A stretch of DNA of 64,000 bases from Pseudomonas sp. RSB 5.4. Lineage in GTDB: Bacteria > Pseudomonadota > Gammaproteobacteria > Pseudomonadales > Pseudomonadaceae. Below, one piece after another: positions 1 to 8,738 of this stretch (within the stretch, counting starts at the first letter, position 1; each line of letters begins with the position of its first letter). The stretch spans positions 4,411,001 through 4,475,000 of the forward strand of contig NZ_CP146986.1 in assembly GCF_037126175.1 (NCBI RefSeq), given 5' to 3'. The notes beneath the pieces were generated by a model. It had not been told where the DNA came from. It made no database searches and saw only the letters and a program-made list of their open reading frames with translations. Both the position numbers and the translations under genes were made by a program.

Positions 1-101
1 AGCGGCACCACTTCGTAACGCTGAAAATGCGGCAGCGCGTCATCCCACCAATCGGCGGCGCTGCCGTTGCCGGCCAACAGGTACATCAGGGGCTTGCTCA
101 T
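1..101 (-). CDS. alpha/beta hydrolase-like protein, N-terminal fragment (cut by window edge)
   Basis: Only the first 33 codons lie in the window. The minus-strand ATG is at 99-101 and the reading frame runs open off the left edge. The peptide begins MSKPLMYLLAGNGSAADWW. A hydrophobic beta strand followed by a Gly-Asn-Gly turn and an aromatic-acidic stretch resembles the start of alpha/beta hydrolases, but the catalytic region is outside the window. It starts 9 nt after the stop of the upstream epimerase gene, so the two are probably co-transcribed. The function is uncertain because so little of the protein is visible. Confidence 0.55.
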   Translation of the reverse strand, partial: MSKPLMYLLAGNGSAADWWDDALPHFQRYEVVP

Positions 102-110
102 GGGCGATCC

Positions 111-1505
111 TCAGGCCAGATCGCGCAGCGCGGCGTCAAGAGTCGGATAGCGGAACGTGTAGCCCGCCTCGCTCAAACGCTGCGGCACCACACGCTGACC
201 GTCGAAGAACAATTGCGCCATCTCCCCCGCCAGCGCACGAACTGGCGCGGCGGGAATGTGGAACCACACCGGACGCTTGAGGACCTTGCCGGCCTGCTCG
301 GCGAACGCGGCCTGACTGACCGTTTCGGGCGCGACCATGTTGTAGGTGCCGCGCAAATTTTCATCGTGGAAGGATCGAGCGATCACCTGAATCACATCAT
401 CGCGATGCACCCAGCTCATGATCTGCCGACCATCGCCCATGCGCCCGCCGAAGCCCAGGCGAAACGGAATCAGCAACGGCAGCAGCGCACCGCCCGGGCC
501 GAAGACCACGCCGAGACGCAGCACCACCTGACGCACGCCAAACTCAGTGGCCGGTTGTGCGGCGGCTTCCCAACGCGCGCAGAGTTCGGCCATGAAACCG
601 TCGCCCTTGCTGGCCTGTTCATCGAGGCTTTCGCTGGCATCACGCACACCGTAGAAACCGATGGCCGAGGCCTGAATCCACAGTGCTGGTTTGTGCTCGG
701 TGTTCTTCAACCAAGTCATCAACGCTTCGGTGGTGCCGACTCGGCTGGCGAGCAGTTTCGCCTGACGCTTGGGACTCCAGCGTGGGCCGGCGACGGGTGC
801 TCCGGCGAGATTGATCACTACGTCGAAGGCTTCGTCGCGGCTGAGTTCGCCGAGCGAATGCATACAGCGGACGCGGCCGTTGAACAAGGTGGCGGCGCTC
901 AACGGATCACGCGTTAGAACGCTAATTGAATGACCGGCGTCGAGTAACTGGTGGACTAAAGCTTCACCTATAAACCCTGTGCCGCCGGTGATCAGTACGC
1001 GTTTGAAAGCGCTGCCAACAAACGGGTTGGATGTGCTCGGAGTCTTTACTGAAGGGGATTTTCGGCGGTCATGGCGATATAGCCAAACCAGCGGTGGCAA
1101 CAACACCAGCAACGCAAAGCCGTCGAGCCACAGGTGCGACCAGACCTGCCGTTGCGCTGAAAGCCACATGTCCTGCGGCGCCCATAACAGGATGCCCGCG
1201 ATCAACCAACCCCAGACTGCCGGGGCTTTCAAGCGATTGCCCAAGTGCACCAGAGCGAGCATGTACAGCGAATAGCTTTGCAGCGTCGCGCCGAAAAGCG
1301 CGAGCCACCAGACTTGTTGTTCGTGGCCGGCCGCAGGCACCGCATCGGCGCCCCAGAATGCGAGTTCGAGGGTGTGCAAATAGCCGTCGAGTAAACCGGA
1401 GTGACCGGCCCAAGTCAGGGTGAGGCCGGCGAGAATGTGCACGATTGCGGCGGCGTATAGCCAGAGTACTAACGCGGGGCGAAGGGAGATCGAGGGGGCT
1501 GGCAT
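111..1505 (-). CDS. TIGR01777/SDR39U1-type epimerase with N-terminal membrane domain
   Basis: This 464-residue protein has two parts. Residues 1-150 contain about four hydrophobic segments resembling the DoxX-like membrane domain. From about residue 168 an extended short-chain dehydrogenase begins with the dinucleotide-binding motif ITGGTGFIGEAL. The C-terminal part matches the conserved tail of TIGR01777 proteins (RWSPKRQ, then WVHRDDV). The family is NAD(P)-dependent by fold, but its substrate is unknown. I chose the ATG at 1505 because AGGA lies 6 nt before it. The in-frame ATG at 1523 has AAGGA directly abutting it, a poorer spacing. It is separated from the T6SS cargo module by about 66 nt and is probably backbone rather than T6SS. 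Confidence 0.85.
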   Translation of the reverse strand: MPAPSISLRPALVLWLYAAAIVHILAGLTLTWAGHSGLLDGYLHTLELAFWGADAVPAAGHEQQVWWLALFGATLQSYSLYMLALVHLGNRLKAPAVWGWLIAGILLWAPQDMWLSAQRQVWSHLWLDGFALLVLLPPLVWLYRHDRRKSPSVKTPSTSNPFVGSAFKRVLITGGTGFIGEALVHQLLDAGHSISVLTRDPLSAATLFNGRVRCMHSLGELSRDEAFDVVINLAGAPVAGPRWSPKRQAKLLASRVGTTEALMTWLKNTEHKPALWIQASAIGFYGVRDASESLDEQASKGDGFMAELCARWEAAAQPATEFGVRQVVLRLGVVFGPGGALLPLLIPFRLGFGGRMGDGRQIMSWVHRDDVIQVIARSFHDENLRGTYNMVAPETVSQAAFAEQAGKVLKRPVWFHIPAAPVRALAGEMAQLFFDGQRVVPQRLSEAGYTFRYPTLDAALRDLA

Positions 1506-1571
1506 TCCGTGTCCTGAGCGCATTCCTTGGGGGTGGGGAGTTTAAAGGAATGCGTGGGGTTTCGGGGGTTG

Positions 1572-2939
1572 TCAGTAGCAGTAGCTGGGTTGGATTGGTG
1601 TGGAGGAGTTTTTCTTCAAGTGTTCCAAACCGAAACGGGCGCCATCACTACCCTTCGCGAGGGCCATTTGGTAACAGGCCATGGCTCGAGATGGATCTTT
1701 GGTACCCCATTCGCCGCTAGCGAAGGTAGATCCCAACTTGCTGATCGCGTTGGCATTGCCCATTTTTACGGCGCCCATCAGTGCTTGCTCTGCAAGCGCA
1801 GGATTTTTGCAGGGACCGTCGGATGTTAGTTCGTTGCCATCGCAGTAAAACTCGGAAAGTCCCATCGCACCGTTCGGCAAAGTCGTGGCCGCTGCTTTGA
1901 ATAGTGACTCCAAAGTATCCGTTGGCACCTGCGGCGCCATGCCCGAGAGGCTCAAAATAGCGGCTTTATAACTGGCAAGTGGGTCTCCGGAGTGTGCTGC
2001 ACATAACAAGTTTTCCAGCGTGGCCTCATACAACTCAACGGTGCGAGGCTGGTCTTCCGGTGCACCCAATGCTTCGAACGCCTCGGCACGCTGGAAACAG
2101 AGACTTTCTTCCTTGCTCATAGTCGGCGTACTCGCCGCGAGCAGGTCTTTTTCGCGAATAGACCAGTCTTCAACGCCTTCAAGCACCCAGCACGCCTGAC
2201 GGGAAAAATTGAAGACTTTGACGTTGCTCCAGCCGGCGCGTCGATCCACAACAGTTGAGTGGCTGTCGTCGTATTCCCAAATCACAACACCCGGCGTTTT
2301 GCGAGATTCAATAGATGCCATCAACGGATAGGCCAATCCGGCGCCCTTCTCGCCCGTGGTCACAGGCTCGAAACGTCCCGGCTCGGCTTTTGGCTTTAAC
2401 ACCATCGACTTGACGGTAAACGCGGTGAGCCGGCGCTGTGCTTCGATATCGGCAGAAAACACTGCCAGGAAGGGTAAGAAATCCTCGGATGGGCAAGCAT
2501 TACTGGCGCCGACTTTTTCGGATAACTGCGCCGACTGTGCCGGCACAATCTTGTCCAGATACGCCGAGCGCTCGCGGCTCATTCTGGCGATGCACGAGTT
2601 AACAGCGAACACATGCGCAGGCATCCCCGTCTCGATCTCGAATGCTTCCAAAGGGCAGTTCGCATCGCGTAATTTCAGCCACGCACGTTGCGACTCTTTG
2701 ACCTTCGCCGCGTACTCTGCGCCCAACGCCGGATCTGCTCGATAGTCAGACTCAAGCCGCGCCATCAATTGCTTGTAGCTGAGGTTCAACTGCGTATCGG
2801 CAGCCTTCTTCGCCGCCTCCGAGCAGGGCACCATTTCCAGGCTTGATGTGACATGGCTGCAGTCGTCCTGCGCATAGGCCGCTGAAACCGGCAGCAGCAC
2901 GGCCAGAAGGGTAAAAACGAAACGGTTCACTGTGTTCAT
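1572..2939 (-). CDS. secreted LprI-domain / Sel1-repeat protein, possible T6SS immunity or lysozyme inhibitor
   Basis: The 455-residue product has a signal peptide ending near VSAAYA. A Cys-containing N-terminal domain follows, with the layout of LprI/DUF1311 proteins (a conserved SQRAWLKLRDANC segment and paired cysteines), then a middle domain I do not recognise and C-terminal Sel1-like helical repeats. LprI proteins are known as periplasmic lysozyme inhibitors, and DUF1311 proteins often accompany T6SS peptidoglycan effectors. It is the last gene of the vgrG cargo module, 11 nt after the preceding secreted protein. A GTG at 2930 has AAGGA 8 nt upstream and may be the true start; the ATG at 2939 directly follows AAGG. 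Its exact role is inferred from neighbours. Confidence 0.8.
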   Translation of the reverse strand: MNTVNRFVFTLLAVLLPVSAAYAQDDCSHVTSSLEMVPCSEAAKKAADTQLNLSYKQLMARLESDYRADPALGAEYAAKVKESQRAWLKLRDANCPLEAFEIETGMPAHVFAVNSCIARMSRERSAYLDKIVPAQSAQLSEKVGASNACPSEDFLPFLAVFSADIEAQRRLTAFTVKSMVLKPKAEPGRFEPVTTGEKGAGLAYPLMASIESRKTPGVVIWEYDDSHSTVVDRRAGWSNVKVFNFSRQACWVLEGVEDWSIREKDLLAASTPTMSKEESLCFQRAEAFEALGAPEDQPRTVELYEATLENLLCAAHSGDPLASYKAAILSLSGMAPQVPTDTLESLFKAAATTLPNGAMGLSEFYCDGNELTSDGPCKNPALAEQALMGAVKMGNANAISKLGSTFASGEWGTKDPSRAMACYQMALAKGSDGARFGLEHLKKNSSTPIQPSYCY

Positions 2940-2950
2940 CCTTGAGTCAT

Positions 2951-3412
2951 TCAGGCTTTGCTTTTGGCGAAGCGGGTGACGCATTGCTTGGGTATGTTCA
3001 TTTCCCAATAGGTGCTGAGCAACGCTTTACGTTTTTTTTCGACGAGCAAATTAACGAAGCCATCGCCGCAGTCCGGCTGCAATTCTTCGAAGGTGCCGGT
3101 TCTGGCTTGGTAGATGAACACCCGGTAGTAGTCGTAAGTGCCCATGCCGTCATCAAGCTGCCAGACCGCGAAATCCTTTGCACCGTCGAAATTGAAATCA
3201 TCGATCTGCGCATGGAGTTCGTTTTCAGCTTGAAAATCGATTGTCCGCGTCTCGTTATGCGTTTCGCCTTTAACCGCGACGTTCAGCGTGGAGCCTTCGA
3301 TCACCAGCGTCGCCTCGATGCCTTTGGTTGGGCTGAAGGTAGTGGTTTCGGCTAACACCGGCATCGTCCACAGCAGGCCGAGGAGTGATACTGCTAGAGC
3401 TTTTGATCTCAT
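2951..3412 (-). CDS. small secreted protein, PliI/XAC2610-like (putative inhibitor or immunity)
   Basis: This 153-residue protein has a signal peptide (MRSKALAVSLLGLLW, cleavage near VLAE). The mature part is a beta-rich domain with an acidic loop (IDDFNFDGAKDFAVW) like those in FG-GAP/XAC2610-type proteins, some of which resemble the periplasmic i-type lysozyme inhibitor PliI. Two cysteines near the C-terminus may form a disulphide. The gene starts 9 nt after the previous stop and ends 11 nt before the LprI-like gene, so it belongs to the vgrG cargo operon. Calling it an inhibitor or immunity protein is inference from fold resemblance and position. Confidence 0.7.
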   Translation of the reverse strand: MRSKALAVSLLGLLWTMPVLAETTTFSPTKGIEATLVIEGSTLNVAVKGETHNETRTIDFQAENELHAQIDDFNFDGAKDFAVWQLDDGMGTYDYYRVFIYQARTGTFEELQPDCGDGFVNLLVEKKRKALLSTYWEMNIPKQCVTRFAKSKA

Positions 3413-3421
3413 GTGTTCGCC

Positions 3422-3847
3422 CTACTCCCACTTGCATCCGGACTCCAAAGAGGAATCGACGCTGGTGTTATTTCCAAAATAGTAAACCTTGCCGTTGGAC
3501 TTCTTCGTGTACGTCATCGAGACGATCTGCGTTCCTTGAGTCACGAGTTCGTAGGTCCCCGAGACCTTGCCGCTGATGACTTCAGACCAGCTTGTGGTGC
3601 TCTGCCAAGGGGCATCAGCGCCGAGCATTTCGTTTTGGGAATCCGTCAACACAATGGAAATTGGCTCGCTGGACTTGGCGTACTTGACGAAGCCGCCAGA
3701 CCATTTACTGGAGGTGTCGTAAAAGGTACGGAATTCGAACTTCACCGGACTGGTTTCGGATAATTCGAAGCAGAGTGATTCGCTGGTGATTGCGCTGTGG
3801 GCGGCGAAAGGAAATAACGCCAAAAAACCAACACATGATTTTTTCAT
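3422..3847 (-). CDS. small secreted protein of unknown function in the vgrG cargo module
   Basis: The 141-residue product has an N-terminal signal peptide (MKKSCVGFLALFPFAAHSA). The mature part is beta-rich, with one cysteine near each end (about residues 26 and 138) that could form a disulphide. I do not recognise the family. It lies 150 nt after a putative immunity gene and 9 nt before the PliI-like gene, all on the same strand. Export to the periplasm and the surroundings fit an immunity or accessory role for the nearby cell-wall effector, but nothing in the sequence proves it. The 150-nt gap upstream is AT-rich and may carry a separate promoter. Confidence 0.65.
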   Translation of the reverse strand: MKKSCVGFLALFPFAAHSAITSESLCFELSETSPVKFEFRTFYDTSSKWSGGFVKYAKSSEPISIVLTDSQNEMLGADAPWQSTTSWSEVISGKVSGTYELVTQGTQIVSMTYTKKSNGKVYYFGNNTSVDSSLESGCKWE

Positions 3848-3997
3848 ATTTATCGAAACTCGTTAACAACGAACGACTTCTCAAGTAGCAAATGCAGTAT
3901 TGCTATAAAGGAGGGGACAGATTTATTTATCTAACAAAAAGATGGGCGAACATATCAAAATAGAACAAATAGATTCGCCCACTTATTACTCTAGCTA

Positions 3998-4501
3998 CTA
4001 TCTCGATTCACCTTCATACAACTTCGTTTTCGGATTAAAGCGCCAAATATGAGGGGTGGTTAATGGCTTACCATCTCTGTGCATTATTTGGTCTTGCTTA
4101 TCTCTATTATATGAAAATATTTTAATATCTTTATATAGACTGCTCTCTGGGTGCGTACTCAAAACCTCTACATCTGCAAAGTAGTCACCACCAACATTTC
4201 TGAGAAATCCTCGACACTGGATAAAAAAATTGTAGGTAAAATCACCACTAGATCCCGCACTAGAATATGAAAGGAAAATATAATCCTTTATCCCATCACC
4301 ATTTAGGTCTTCGTTGTATACAACTTTTCCTTCTTCGACTGAAAATTCATCACCGGCAACTCGCGAAATCATATCGGTTGTGCGCGAGTCCTCAGTCCAT
4401 TGTGATAAAAAATGCTTAGGTCCTTCTGTTGGGTAGCAGACATCCACAGGGGCCGCTTGAACAGCGGTAGCGAAAAAAGCAAGAGCGAAAAAATACTTCA
4501 C
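3998..4501 (-). CDS. secreted acidic-loop protein, probable immunity to the adjacent effector
   Basis: The product is 167 residues, with a signal peptide (VKYFFALAFFATAVQAA) and an EF-hand-like loop (NEDLNGDGIKDYIFLSYSS) resembling the acidic loop of the PliI-like neighbour. I chose the GTG at 4501 because GGAG sits 7 nt upstream and the start then lies one nucleotide after the effector stop codon (4503-4505). The longer open frame inside the effector gene is not needed. Periplasmic export plus tight coupling to a probable peptidoglycan effector is the classic position of a T6SS immunity gene, so immunity is the best inference. The gene is clearly richer in A+T than the T6SS core. Confidence 0.72.
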   Translation of the reverse strand: MKYFFALAFFATAVQAAPVDVCYPTEGPKHFLSQWTEDSRTTDMISRVAGDEFSVEEGKVVYNEDLNGDGIKDYIFLSYSSAGSSGDFTYNFFIQCRGFLRNVGGDYFADVEVLSTHPESSLYKDIKIFSYNRDKQDQIMHRDGKPLTTPHIWRFNPKTKLYEGESR

Positions 4502-4502
4502 A

Positions 4503-6263
4503 TTAATTCTCCAGAACAAATGTATTTCGTCCGATTCTAACCGAGCCTTGAGCTTCACTGGCGCCAAAACCTATAGCACCGGTAATCGTATCGTTCAAGG
4601 CCTCTAAAGCTGTATACAGCCTTGCAGTTAATGCCGATTCGTGTGCATCTCCCCAACTCGCAATCGGTAGCTGCCAATTTATTCCTGTGGAACCATTTAT
4701 TGTTCCTTGAAGAACTGCATTAAGCCTGTTGTTTGGTGGTGCGCCAACAATATGAGCAGGACGCCAAACGTGCCAACGAAGAAGTATTGCCACGGCCTTT
4801 TCCGAAGTGTAAATTTTGCCTATCGTGCTATTAATCGTTGCACCTCCAACTTGAAATCCAATTGGATCAGTCAACATCTCTTTCAGCCGAAGCTTAGCCA
4901 TGGACCACATTGTAGACCTATATCCTGGAATAGTTCTTGCCGCCATGCTAAGACGATTAAACCAGTGCCATGTTTTTAAATAATGCGCCTCGTCCTGCGA
5001 AGTGCCTAGCGCAGTAAATTCGCTATCCGCATGAGTCGCTTGGGAAACCGCATATGTATCGTTAGTAAGTTTTACCCAGCCAGCGTAGGTCATAGTATTC
5101 GTATCATACAGAGTTGGATTACCCCATTCCTTCGCAGGATACAAACCGAAGTTTTCAAACACCTTTTTGAAAATTTCAGGATTGCGATTTTTTAGATACG
5201 CCATGAACCCAACAAACTCACCTTTTCCATATGCGCCTGCTCCAAAATTCCCCATAGTCCAATGACATGGACCACCAGAAATAAGAGCATTATCCCAAGC
5301 ATTGAGTACATCAAAACGTCCAAAACACTCAGCTTCCGCAACCACCCTTATCGTTCGATAAGTTGATAGGGTTGAGCTATTAATTTGCATCGGATTTACC
5401 GGTGATCCAGTAATTTTTTCTACAGTCATTGCAGTCTGGGATGACCAACTATGTGCTTTCCCAGCATTCGGACCGCCATATGTACCACTCTGATAGTAAC
5501 CCACGGCATGGTATTCGGTCTGAGCGCGACCTTCAGGGAAAGTAAAATAATCACTGAAGTCACGCATTACGACTCTGGGATTTCCTTCGGTAAAACTATC
5601 GTGAGCCCATATGTTGCAACCTTTAGGGGCCAAATCAACTCTAGCCCCGGCAGTTATTTTCCAGGCTTCAAAGACAACCGGACATCTATAGTCATTGCTA
5701 AGCCAATGCTCAATCGCAGCTCTAGTTTTTTGATTTACCACGCCACTTATCGGACCAGTATATTTTGCTGCATTGGCTACTGACCTAAGGCTATCAACAT
5801 AATATGTGGCAGGACCAACCGTAGACCCACTTACAGCGGGTGACTTTCCCGCCTTTGCAACAATACCTGCCGAGCTGTCGTAGTAAACGTCCAAATTATT
5901 TATTCGTACCGGGGAGCCTGCCTGATCCAGCAGTAGCTGACCTTTCTTCTCGTCCCTCACACATGCAACTTGTGTCATTGAAGCATAAATCTGGAATTCC
6001 CGAACGGCCCATTCGGTTCTAGAGCCAAAATCTCCAGTAGGCTTTCCGACAACAGAAAACCCCAAACTAATCAGGTCCTCTTGAAGCTTTCTAACATGCT
6101 CCGGCACTGCCAAAGCCGCACTAGTACCTGAGGCAGCTACTGCTGTTTCGGCACTGGTGATCGTTACTGGAGGATTATTGACCCCTCCCCATCGCGGAGG
6201 TGTGTTCTGCGCTGGCTTACCATCGTGATCTTTACGACAAAGATCAAAATCCCCATAAATCAT
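4503..6263 (-). CDS. probable T6SS peptidoglycan-targeting effector with PG-binding-like domain
   Basis: The 586-residue protein has no signal peptide. Residues 54-92 look like a PG_binding_1 domain (KLQEDLISLGF, then TEWAVREFQ), and residues 155-190 resemble a second, weaker copy. The C-terminal 300 residues are unassigned. They contain a cluster of acidic residues (E310, E312, D318, D324) around FGRFDVLNAWDNA, followed by a Gly-rich GNFGAGAYGKGEF segment, reminiscent of lysozyme-like glycosidases. The gene begins 11 nt after vgrG, whose own C-terminus carries a similar PG-binding segment, and is followed by secreted putative immunity genes. I infer a periplasm-acting cell-wall hydrolase delivered by this VgrG. 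Base composition is visibly lower in GC than the flanking core genes, suggesting acquisition by transfer. Confidence 0.72.
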   Translation of the reverse strand: MIYGDFDLCRKDHDGKPAQNTPPRWGGVNNPPVTITSAETAVAASGTSAALAVPEHVRKLQEDLISLGFSVVGKPTGDFGSRTEWAVREFQIYASMTQVACVRDEKKGQLLLDQAGSPVRINNLDVYYDSSAGIVAKAGKSPAVSGSTVGPATYYVDSLRSVANAAKYTGPISGVVNQKTRAAIEHWLSNDYRCPVVFEAWKITAGARVDLAPKGCNIWAHDSFTEGNPRVVMRDFSDYFTFPEGRAQTEYHAVGYYQSGTYGGPNAGKAHSWSSQTAMTVEKITGSPVNPMQINSSTLSTYRTIRVVAEAECFGRFDVLNAWDNALISGGPCHWTMGNFGAGAYGKGEFVGFMAYLKNRNPEIFKKVFENFGLYPAKEWGNPTLYDTNTMTYAGWVKLTNDTYAVSQATHADSEFTALGTSQDEAHYLKTWHWFNRLSMAARTIPGYRSTMWSMAKLRLKEMLTDPIGFQVGGATINSTIGKIYTSEKAVAILLRWHVWRPAHIVGAPPNNRLNAVLQGTINGSTGINWQLPIASWGDAHESALTARLYTALEALNDTITGAIGFGASEAQGSVRIGRNTFVLEN

Positions 6264-6274
6264 TGCTTACTCCC

Positions 6275-8710
6275 TTACGCAATATGTTGTTCTTCTAGCC
6301 GCTTAACATCGCTGGAAGAAAGATAATCTTTATCTGCCAACTCACATGATCGGTGAAAGCAACGAGTGGCATACTTTGTTTTCGGCCCATTATCGCCGTC
6401 GACTTTTCCATCGTAAAAACCGAGATTCTTGAGACGAGACTGTAGACCTTTGACATCAGAAGTCTCCGATTGGGCCTTCAAATCCAACTCCCATATCCAC
6501 GGTTGCGACTCCGTGCCAAAAGGATAGAAAGTAAGCTTTCCCTTTTTCGCATCAGGCGGAACTGGCTGATCAACAAACCCTTCACTGGAAGTTGTGCCTT
6601 TATAGGTCACTCCATCCACTTCCAGCGTATAGGGCTGTCCAGCAATACCCTTTTTGTCATAGGGACGCTTCATCTGAATACGGAAGCTCTTTTTCTCGGA
6701 TGCTGGCGGAGGAGGTGGCACCGCATTCCCCAACGCCTGATCCATCAAACTCCCCGCCTTATCCTTATCTGCCGCCCCCGGCAGCACCGGCGGCTTAATC
6801 CCGATCCCGGTGCCACTCCCCGGCGAGCCACCCGCATTAATCTTCACCACCGGCCCAACCACCGTCACACCACCGCCATCGAGCTTGATAAAGCTCCCAC
6901 CCCCCAAGATGGTCAGCTCCGTCCCCGCCTCGATAACAATCTTGTCCCCAGCCTTGAGGTGAATCTCTTTGCCCACGCTGGTGAGCTGCGCCGTGCCCAG
7001 CTTCACATGCTGGTTCTGCCCAACCGTCAGGTGATCATCCAGCTTCGCTTCAACCTTGCGGTCGGAGATCGTGGTGCGGTGCTCTTCGGCCTTGAGCTCG
7101 GTGTAAGTGTTCTTCACCACGGTGTCGTGGCGTTCATTGCCGACACGAATCTTCTGGTCGTGCTCGATGTTTTCGTCCCAGTCACGCTGGGCGTGGATGT
7201 AGATCTGCTCCGCGCCTTTTTTGTCTTCAATGCGCAGTTCGTTATACCCACCACCACCCGGGGAGCTGAGGGTTTTGAAGACGCTGCGGGTTTTGTTTGC
7301 CGGCAGGGCGTACGGCACCGGGTTTTCCTTGTGGTACAGGCAGCCGGTGACGAGGGGTTGGTCGGGGTCGCCTTCGAGGAAGGTGACGAGGACTTCCATG
7401 CCGACGCGCGGGATGGAGATGGCGCCGTAGCGGTCGCCGGCCCAGGAGCTGGAGACGCGCAGCCAGCAGCTGGTTTTGTCGTCGGCCAGGCCTTCGCGGT
7501 CCCAGTGGAACTGGACTTTGATGCGGCCGTATTGGTCGCAGTGAATTTCTTCGCCTTTGGGGCCGGTGACCATGGCAGTCTGGCTGCCGAGCACGCGCGG
7601 TTTCGGGTGTTCGAGGGCCGGGCGGTAGAACACGTCCCACGGGGTGGCGAGGAAGGTGTTGCGGTAGCCCTGGTGGAAGTCGTCCTTGTTGTCGGTGGTG
7701 TCGCTGGTCACGCCTTCTTCGAGGACTTGCGGCTGTTTGCCTTCGTGGAAGATTTCGGTGAGCAGCCACAGGTCGTTCCACTCGCTGCGCGGGTGGTCGG
7801 ACAGGGCCATGAAGTGGCCGCTGACCAGTTTGGTCTGGTCGCCGCGACCTTCGGCCTGGCGGTAGTCGGCGCGGTGGCGTTCGAGGGCGCGCTGGCTGAG
7901 GAACTTGCCGCGTGCGCGGTCGATGAAGCGGCCGGGGTAGTCGTAGTCTTCGAGATCCGGTTCGGTGCTCTCGCCATCGGGTTTATAAGCCGCTTCCATC
8001 TGCAGGCGCGGTTTTTCGAAGTCGTAGTCGCGACGCGTGGTGCGGCTGGTACGGGTTTCCAGGCGCAGCTTGAAGCCTTTGATCACCGGCTCTTCGGCGA
8101 CCATGCCGCTGCCCTGTATGTAGGCAGTCGGCTGGCCGAGGTCGGGGAACACCGTCTGGTCGTCGCCGAACACCAGCAGGTGGCCCTTTTCGCTGTGCTG
8201 GAAGTGGTAGTGAATACCCTCCTCTTCGCACAGGCGCTGGACGAAGTGCAGGTCGGTTTCGTCGTACTGCACGCAGTAGTCGCGATCCGGGCACGGCTGG
8301 CTCAGCTGGAAGCTGTAGGCGTTGCCCTTGATCCCGTGTTCGTCGAGGATCAGCGCGATGATTTTCGGCGCCGACATCTGCTGGTAGATGCGCTGGTTGG
8401 TGCGGTGATGCAGGTATTGCAGTTGCGGTACCAGCGAGACCTTGTAGCGGGTCAGGCGCTTGCCGGCATCGCCCTGGGCGACGCGGTAGATCTGGCCGTG
8501 GATGCCGGAGCCTTGCGGATCGAATGCGAGAAACGCCTGCTTGTGCAGGAGCTTTTCCAGATCCAGATCGGGGTTTTCGCTGACCAGTTCGAGGTCGAAA
8601 CGAAACGGCTGGCTGATGCCTTCGGTGCCGGTGAACGACAGCACTTGCAGGTCGCCCACGTAGTCTTCGACCTTGAGGCTGAAGTGGGTTTCGTTAGCTG
8701 GGTTGAACAT
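6275..8710 (-). CDS. vgrG: T6SS spike protein VgrG (TssI) with C-terminal adaptor / PG-binding extension
   Basis: This 811-residue VgrG forms the tip of the T6SS tube. The N-terminal gp27-like region starts MFNPANETHFSLKVEDY, and the gp5 OB-fold and DUF2345-type beta-helix follow (for example LRVSSSWAGDRYGAISIPR). After a Pro-rich linker at about residue 665, residues 680-750 form a small beta domain (GQPYTLEVDGVTYKGTT) like transthyretin-type adaptor domains. The last 60 residues (GLQSRLKNLGFYDGKVDGD) look like a PG_binding_1 domain. ATG 8710 has GGAGCG upstream; the longer frame to 8794 runs into stk1. The effector gene follows by 11 nt. The extension probably docks that effector, although this is inference. 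Confidence 0.95.
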   Translation of the reverse strand: MFNPANETHFSLKVEDYVGDLQVLSFTGTEGISQPFRFDLELVSENPDLDLEKLLHKQAFLAFDPQGSGIHGQIYRVAQGDAGKRLTRYKVSLVPQLQYLHHRTNQRIYQQMSAPKIIALILDEHGIKGNAYSFQLSQPCPDRDYCVQYDETDLHFVQRLCEEEGIHYHFQHSEKGHLLVFGDDQTVFPDLGQPTAYIQGSGMVAEEPVIKGFKLRLETRTSRTTRRDYDFEKPRLQMEAAYKPDGESTEPDLEDYDYPGRFIDRARGKFLSQRALERHRADYRQAEGRGDQTKLVSGHFMALSDHPRSEWNDLWLLTEIFHEGKQPQVLEEGVTSDTTDNKDDFHQGYRNTFLATPWDVFYRPALEHPKPRVLGSQTAMVTGPKGEEIHCDQYGRIKVQFHWDREGLADDKTSCWLRVSSSWAGDRYGAISIPRVGMEVLVTFLEGDPDQPLVTGCLYHKENPVPYALPANKTRSVFKTLSSPGGGGYNELRIEDKKGAEQIYIHAQRDWDENIEHDQKIRVGNERHDTVVKNTYTELKAEEHRTTISDRKVEAKLDDHLTVGQNQHVKLGTAQLTSVGKEIHLKAGDKIVIEAGTELTILGGGSFIKLDGGGVTVVGPVVKINAGGSPGSGTGIGIKPPVLPGAADKDKAGSLMDQALGNAVPPPPPASEKKSFRIQMKRPYDKKGIAGQPYTLEVDGVTYKGTTSSEGFVDQPVPPDAKKGKLTFYPFGTESQPWIWELDLKAQSETSDVKGLQSRLKNLGFYDGKVDGDNGPKTKYATRCFHRSCELADKDYLSSSDVKRLEEQHIA

Positions 8711-8738
8711 AAAGCGCTCCCTGTTCGAATGTCGTCCG

